The notes beneath the pieces are model-generated. The model worked only from the letters and a program-made list of their open reading frames with translations. It was not told the origin of the DNA and made no database searches. Of a stretch of 64,000 nucleotides of DNA, positions 60,323 through 64,000 are shown piece by piece. Origin of the DNA: Flavobacterium algicola. Its GTDB lineage: Bacteria > Bacteroidota > Bacteroidia > Flavobacteriales > Flavobacteriaceae. A program made the translations under genes and the position numbers. Each line of letters begins with the position of its first letter. Positions within the stretch are counted from its first letter, which is position 1. Location: assembly GCF_022399565.1 (NCBI RefSeq), contig NZ_JAJTUT010000005.1, positions 160,780 to 224,779 on the forward strand, written 5' to 3'.

Positions 60323-62953
60323 TTATCTGTTTAAATACAATTGTCCTTGCTTAGGTGTCTTATTGTTCTTGTTATAATTAATGATATAAAAATAAACGCC
60401 GTTAGGAGCAAAACCGTCAATACCAGCTTTATAATTCGAGTTGCTACCCGTCCATTCTAATTTATTTTTATCACCACTAAACAATTTGTTACCAAATCTA
60501 TTATAGATTTCTAAGGTGAAATTGGGATAAATAAATTCAATATCTTTTATTCTGAACGTATCATTAACTCCATCATTATTAGGGGAAAAGCCATCTGGAA
60601 TTAAAAAACCATCAGTAACTTCGCAATTAACTAAAGAGGGAGTTACTATTAAAACATCTGAGAAGCAGCCTGTCATATTTGAGTAGGCATAACCATAATA
60701 ACTACTACCATTTTTAAGTGTAGAAGCGTCATTCAACCTATTTCCAGAGACTGCAGCATCAAACCAAATTAATTCGTCAGTATGATTTACATTATTTGAC
60801 AAATCATTTACTGTAGGATTATCTAAACCGCAAAAATTTTCACCGTTAGCATTTAAGGTCGGTGTCGAAATATCATTTAAAATAACATCAAGAGATACTC
60901 GAGAAGATTCACATCCTGTAACGGTATTAACTTCTTTGACGTAGTATTTCTTAGATTCCAACAAAGAAGTAGCACTTAATACAACTGTACTACTTGCTGA
61001 ATCAAACCATTGAAATTGACTTCCATTAGGTAGTAAATTATTAATTGTAGGTTTATTTACTTTGCAAAATGATTGATCTTGAACAATTGGATTACTAGGG
61101 TTTTTACTGATCGTAAAGGTTTTTGAACTAGAAGAAACTACTGCTTTACAGCCAGTATTATTATCTGTTATATAGGTTAAATTAAATATCGTAGTACCCA
61201 AATTCATCAAGGCTGAAGCCGGAATAATAAATGAGGCCTTTCCGGAGTTAACAACAAGAGTAATTGAACCTTCAGATATAGTATCAGAATTATTTATACG
61301 GTATCCGACTTCGATTGTAGTGAGTGTTCCTAACCCAGAAATCGAAACAGTGACAGGTTGAATTTGGCAAACATTTGGAATATCTATTACTAAGCTAGAA
61401 AAAGAGGGTAGCGGCTTTACAGTAAAAGACTTACTTACATTTGCATTATTAGTACAGCCACTAGCTAGATTTGTGATTGAAGTTATATTAATTGTGCAAT
61501 CACCACTATTAGGAAGCGATAAAGATGGAATAATTAAGGTCCCAATATTATTATCAAATACCAGGACACCACTCTGATTAACTAACGTATTACTTCCAGA
61601 TAACGTGTAAGCAATAGAATAATTTCCCTTAACTAAATTAGTATCTCCAGATAGTTGTAAAATTACGTCGTTTCCTTTACAAACGGGGGTAATAACAATT
61701 GTTGCATTATTAATGACTGGTAAAGCATTTACAGCTAAAACATCAGAAATTGAGCTTACAACATTTTTACACCCTCTTCTACTGTTCACATCGGAAATCT
61801 CTAAAATAGAAACCGTATAATTACCTACTTTCGAAAAATAAGAACCATCAATATCGAAACTTAGAAGACCATTTGTAAAATCAGAAGTAATAGAAATTAT
61901 ATCAGATGATGATACTGAAGAGATAGAATAATCCACTTGGAAAGTACCATTTGGTATAATACCCAGACCTGCATTAATCACGGCTTTATAATTTGCAGTA
62001 GTAATTTCACTTTCACAAATATCAGTATTAACATCCAAGGTAGTTTTAGAAAAATCTAATTGATCTTCAATGACTATGTTAACAACTGAAGTCCTTGCAT
62101 CACATATTGGGTTTGAAGCTAAAACGGTATAGCTAAAAGTATAAGTTCCTTTACCATAAAGTTTATAAATATTTTCAATATCTATAAAAGAATCAGCTGG
62201 TCCTGCAAGTTCAGAAGTCGTTGATTCAGTCCACACACCATTTATATCTTCTCCTTCTAATCTAGAATTAAGATCTAAATTTTTATATATCGAAAAGTCG
62301 TCAGAATTACATACCAGTAGATCAGTACCTCTACCTGCATTAGGACTTGGAAAAATAGTAACGGATACCTTCGATGATTGAGCAGGACAAGTCCCTACAG
62401 CACGTACAGTATAAGTGAAATTATAAGTACCAATATTTGGAGAAGATGCGTTCAACATACTTCCTGTCAATGCTCCAGTTTTATCATCATCACTCCATAC
62501 ACCATTTGATTGGGGTCGGAGAGAACTACCGCTAAAACCCTGAAATAAATTAAATGAAGTATTGTCACTACACACAGATAAAAAGGGACTTGAAACACCT
62601 GCATATCCTCCTACCGTAACAGTAATTACAGCGGAATCCTTGCATCCTGCACCATTATCAACTGTATAAGTGTAACGATAAACATTACTATTTGATATTG
62701 ATTGTACATTTAATATTCCAGTAGTAGTATTGAGACCACCAGATTTCAGGTTATCAACCCATGTACCTCCTGTTATAGCACTACTTCCAAGAAGTCCAAA
62801 CAAATCTATTGCTTTGCTATTGGGATCAGCTATGTCACAAATAGTAATATTATTATCAGAACCTGCACATTGACTGTAAGAGAAATTTAGATAGAATAAA
62901 AACAAGATACAAGAAAATAACATCTGGTATCTTAATTGGGGCTTGAAAATCAT
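60323..62953 (-). CDS. large adhesin-like protein with T9SS type B sorting domain
   Basis: An 876-residue secreted protein. A signal peptide (about 1-27, ending FSYSQC) leads into tandem immunoglobulin-like repeats with regularly spaced cysteines (for example AGCKDSAVITVTV, TGCESSRVSLDV). The C-terminal 90 residues are a gliding-associated type B sorting domain: IPDGFSPNNDGVNDTFRI, FTLEIYNRFGNKLFSG and GVYFYIINYNK. Type B domains need a dedicated PorP/SprF partner for export, and one follows 6 bases downstream. Similar proteins are SprB-like adhesins in miniature. Function as an adhesin is inferred. A -7 match at 62974-62981 suggests a 14-base leader. Confidence 0.88.
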   Translation of the reverse strand: MIFKPQLRYQMLFSCILFLFYLNFSYSQCAGSDNNITICDIADPNSKAIDLFGLLGSSAITGGTWVDNLKSGGLNTTTGILNVQSISNSNVYRYTYTVDNGAGCKDSAVITVTVGGYAGVSSPFLSVCSDNTSFNLFQGFSGSSLRPQSNGVWSDDDKTGALTGSMLNASSPNIGTYNFTYTVRAVGTCPAQSSKVSVTIFPSPNAGRGTDLLVCNSDDFSIYKNLDLNSRLEGEDINGVWTESTTSELAGPADSFIDIENIYKLYGKGTYTFSYTVLASNPICDARTSVVNIVIEDQLDFSKTTLDVNTDICESEITTANYKAVINAGLGIIPNGTFQVDYSISSVSSSDIISITSDFTNGLLSFDIDGSYFSKVGNYTVSILEISDVNSRRGCKNVVSSISDVLAVNALPVINNATIVITPVCKGNDVILQLSGDTNLVKGNYSIAYTLSGSNTLVNQSGVLVFDNNIGTLIIPSLSLPNSGDCTINITSITNLASGCTNNANVSKSFTVKPLPSFSSLVIDIPNVCQIQPVTVSISGLGTLTTIEVGYRINNSDTISEGSITLVVNSGKASFIIPASALMNLGTTIFNLTYITDNNTGCKAVVSSSSKTFTISKNPSNPIVQDQSFCKVNKPTINNLLPNGSQFQWFDSASSTVVLSATSLLESKKYYVKEVNTVTGCESSRVSLDVILNDISTPTLNANGENFCGLDNPTVNDLSNNVNHTDELIWFDAAVSGNRLNDASTLKNGSSYYGYAYSNMTGCFSDVLIVTPSLVNCEVTDGFLIPDGFSPNNDGVNDTFRIKDIEFIYPNFTLEIYNRFGNKLFSGDKNKLEWTGSNSNYKAGIDGFAPNGVYFYIINYNKNNKTPKQGQLYLNR

Positions 62954-63507
62954 ATTGTATTCTTAGGTATCGCCAAAAATAGTAAAATATTTAGATTATG
63001 TTAACATATATCATAAAATTATCTAAAAATAGCATTAATAAAAATTAGATGTAAAGAATTACAACTATGAATTCACAAATTACGGTATCAGCAATAAAGC
63101 AGGAAAAACTAAGATTTAGAAGATTATAAGTTCTCTTAAATAATCATTGAATGATATTAGTAATAATATCAACAATACATATTAGATACATACATTTAGA
63201 ACCTTATAAAGCAGCGAAATTAATATAATTAAATCGAACTGAAGATTACGATAAAATCGCATTCGAAAGTCAATATTTTAATTTGAACTATCAAAAAGTT
63301 GAAATTACAATTGTAGAAGACAATCAATACATCTAGAAATAGAAAATAAAAGTTTCCAGAAGTTAGTTCAAATGAGCACGAACGACTACTCCAATTTTGT
63401 CTCTCCACAGGTATTATGATTGATTCGGTTTTAGGATTGATCCCATGTTTTTCCATTAGGATACTTTTTGTGTATCGCTATTTCAGAACGGGACAAATAA
63501 ACAAAAA
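62954..63507. other. intergenic region upstream of the type B adhesin operon
   Basis: About 550 AT-rich bases lie between the adhesin start and the rRNA operon's last terminator. TATTTTTG on the minus strand (62974-62981) is a -7 candidate for the adhesin operon. A stretch near 63200-63440 has broken open frames on both strands (for example residues like EDYDKIAFESQYFNLNYQ on the plus strand ending at stops) that could be the remnant of a gene, but no family is recognised. Nothing else is seen. Confidence 0.35.
62974..62981 (-). promoter_or_regulatory. candidate -7 element for the type B adhesin operon
   Basis: Read on the minus strand this is TATTTTTG, an exact TAnnTTTG match, placed about 20 bases before the ATG at 62953. 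Confidence 0.45.
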
Positions 63508-63540
63508 AAAATCCTCATCAAATAAATGATGAGGATTTTA
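63508..63540 (-). terminator. second terminator beyond the 5S rRNA
   Basis: AAAATCCTCATCA (63508-63520) and TGATGAGGATTTT (63527-63539) form a perfect 13-bp stem with a long T run on the minus strand. It lies beyond a short 5S-like remnant. Confidence 0.85.
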
Positions 63541-63593
63541 AAGAAAGGCGACGAACCGACCCGCGGTGGCGGGAACACGGCATTTCTGTAAAA
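63541..63593 (-). repeat. decayed 5S-like 3' end between two terminators
   Basis: On the minus strand, GTCGGTTCGTCGCCTTT (about 63563-63545) repeats the 3' end of the neighbouring 5S (GTATGTCGTCGCC followed by T residues). Before it are an inserted GC-rich palindrome (CCCGCCACCGCGGG) and a weak match to the preceding 5S sequence. It is probably the remains of a duplicated 5S tail with its own terminator. Confidence 0.4.
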
Positions 63594-63629
63594 CAAAAAA
63601 CCCTTATCCGATTAGGATAAGGGTTTTTA
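63594..63629 (-). terminator. terminator directly after the 5S rRNA
   Basis: CCCTTATCC and GGATAAGGG with A/T extensions form a stem of about 13 pairs, followed by T residues on the minus strand. Confidence 0.85.
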
Positions 63630-63636
63630 AAAAAAA

Positions 63637-63744
63637 GGCGACGACATACTCTCCCACATAACTGCAGTACCATCTGCGCAGGCGGGCTTAACTACTCTGT
63701 TCGGGATGGGAAGAGGTGAGCCCCGCCGCAATAACCACCTTAAG
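63637..63744 (-). rRNA. rrf: 5S ribosomal RNA
   Basis: About 108 bases matching the Flavobacteriaceae 5S layout on the minus strand: AGGTGGTTATTGCGGCGGGG at the 5' end, CACCTCTTCCCATCCCGAAC in the loop A/B/C region, AGTTAAGCCCGCCTGCG, and GGGAGAGTATGTCGTCGCC at the 3' end, which pairs with the 5' end. Ends are placed by the helix I pairing and could be off by a few bases. It is the last gene of a 16S-23S-5S operon read right to left. Confidence 0.92.
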
Positions 63745-63870
63745 GTCGTTTTGCAATGGGTAAATTAGCTAAAGCTAATCAACATTACATAATATCTTAA
63801 CATACTGAGATAAAGAAAAAAGTATTCATTAGAAAGTTTCTTCCCGTCCGCCGAGGCGCACGGGAAAAGG
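63745..63870 (-). other. 23S-5S rRNA spacer
   Basis: A spacer of about 126 bases, mostly AT-rich with no tRNA. It contains one GC-rich hairpin, CCCGT...ACGGG around CGCC/GGCG (about 63845-63865), which resembles short palindromes elsewhere near this operon. Confidence 0.6.
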
Positions 63871-64000
63871 GTTTACATAAGCTTACGGATTATTAGTACT
63901 ACTCGACTATGACATTACTGCCTTTACATCTATAGCCTATCAACGTGGTCATCTCCCACGATCCTTAAAAGAAATCTCATCTTATGGTGGGTTTCGCGCT
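63871..64000 (-). rRNA. rrl: 23S ribosomal RNA, 3' end (partial)
   Basis: The minus strand reads the conserved 3' end of 23S rRNA, including AGTACTAATAATCCGTAAGC and the GGGAGATGACCACGTTGATA block of the last helices. Only the final 130 or so bases lie in the window. The 3' boundary is approximate. Confidence 0.9.

Noticed and set aside
63229..63456. 75-codon minus-strand open frame near the rRNA operon
   Set aside because: Short, hydrophobic by AT composition, no start context or family; treated only as part of a possible remnant region.
1..64000. CRISPR array, prophage, integrase or insertion sequence
   Set aside because: No regularly spaced repeats with unique spacers, and no transposase, integrase or phage structural gene was found in the translations.

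Overview
The window reads as a piece of a Flavobacterium-like chromosome (Bacteroidota, Flavobacteriaceae). The base composition is AT-rich. Promoters look like the Bacteroidota TTG / TAnnTTTG type, and starts lack Shine-Dalgarno sequences. Gene content is diagnostic: gliding lipoprotein GldJ, type IX secretion proteins PorU and PorV, a PorP/SprF protein, type A and type B T9SS cargo domains, SusC/SusD, and a single-chain glycine dehydrogenase. About 44 protein genes, one tRNA-Val, a 5S rRNA and the 3' end of a 23S rRNA can be supported.

Layout. 1-2.5 kb: a truncated UbiA-like membrane protein (-) and a two-gene ABC transporter (+). 2.8-10.2 kb (+): gcvP, a KAS III-like enzyme, a methyltransferase, a family 2 glycosyltransferase and an MlaEF-type lipid ABC transporter. 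10.3-15.2 kb (-): DUF445, SprT-like, SDR, LysE-type and acyl-CoA dehydrogenase genes. 15.3 kb: anmK. 16.4-23.9 kb (-): a TonB-dependent receptor with an unknown small partner, a large T9SS-exported Asp-box protein, and a TPR/LuxR-type regulator. 24.3-26.2 kb: exbB-exbD-tonB, then folC and tRNA-Val. 28.2-42.5 kb: a polysaccharide-utilisation locus with a YYY/LuxR sensor-regulator, SusC, SusD, a GDPD-GH16 fusion lipoprotein, an EEP phosphodiesterase, a sulfatase-family lipoprotein and a GH3 glucosidase. 42.6-50.9 kb: murF, gldJ, porU, porV. 50.9-54.2 kb: cdd, pdhA, pdhC. 54.4-57.2 kb: an outer-membrane barrel pseudogene, a glycosyltransferase and miaE. 57.2-63.0 kb (-): an OmpA/PD40, PorP/SprF and T9SS type B adhesin operon. 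The window ends in an rRNA operon read right to left.

How the genes work together. The utilisation locus looks built for a beta-glucan: GH16 would cut it, SusCD would bind and import pieces using ExbB-ExbD-TonB energy, and GH3 would release glucose. The GDPD domain, the EEP protein and the sulfatase-fold protein add three enzymes that act on phosphate or sulfate esters, which suggests a substituted glucan. The T9SS genes (gldJ, porU, porV, PorP/SprF) serve the same cell surface as the two T9SS cargo proteins seen here.

Non-coding structure is the least ordinary part. Three copies of a multi-stem element (probably the Flavo-1 RNA class) and two copies of a related element occur in intergenic regions. 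A 23-bp tandem-repeat motif lies just downstream of both LuxR-type sensor-regulators and upstream of their putative targets. A perfect TATGCATGCATA palindrome with shared flanks precedes the KAS III gene and anmK. Function calls rest on motif reading by eye; no database search was run.
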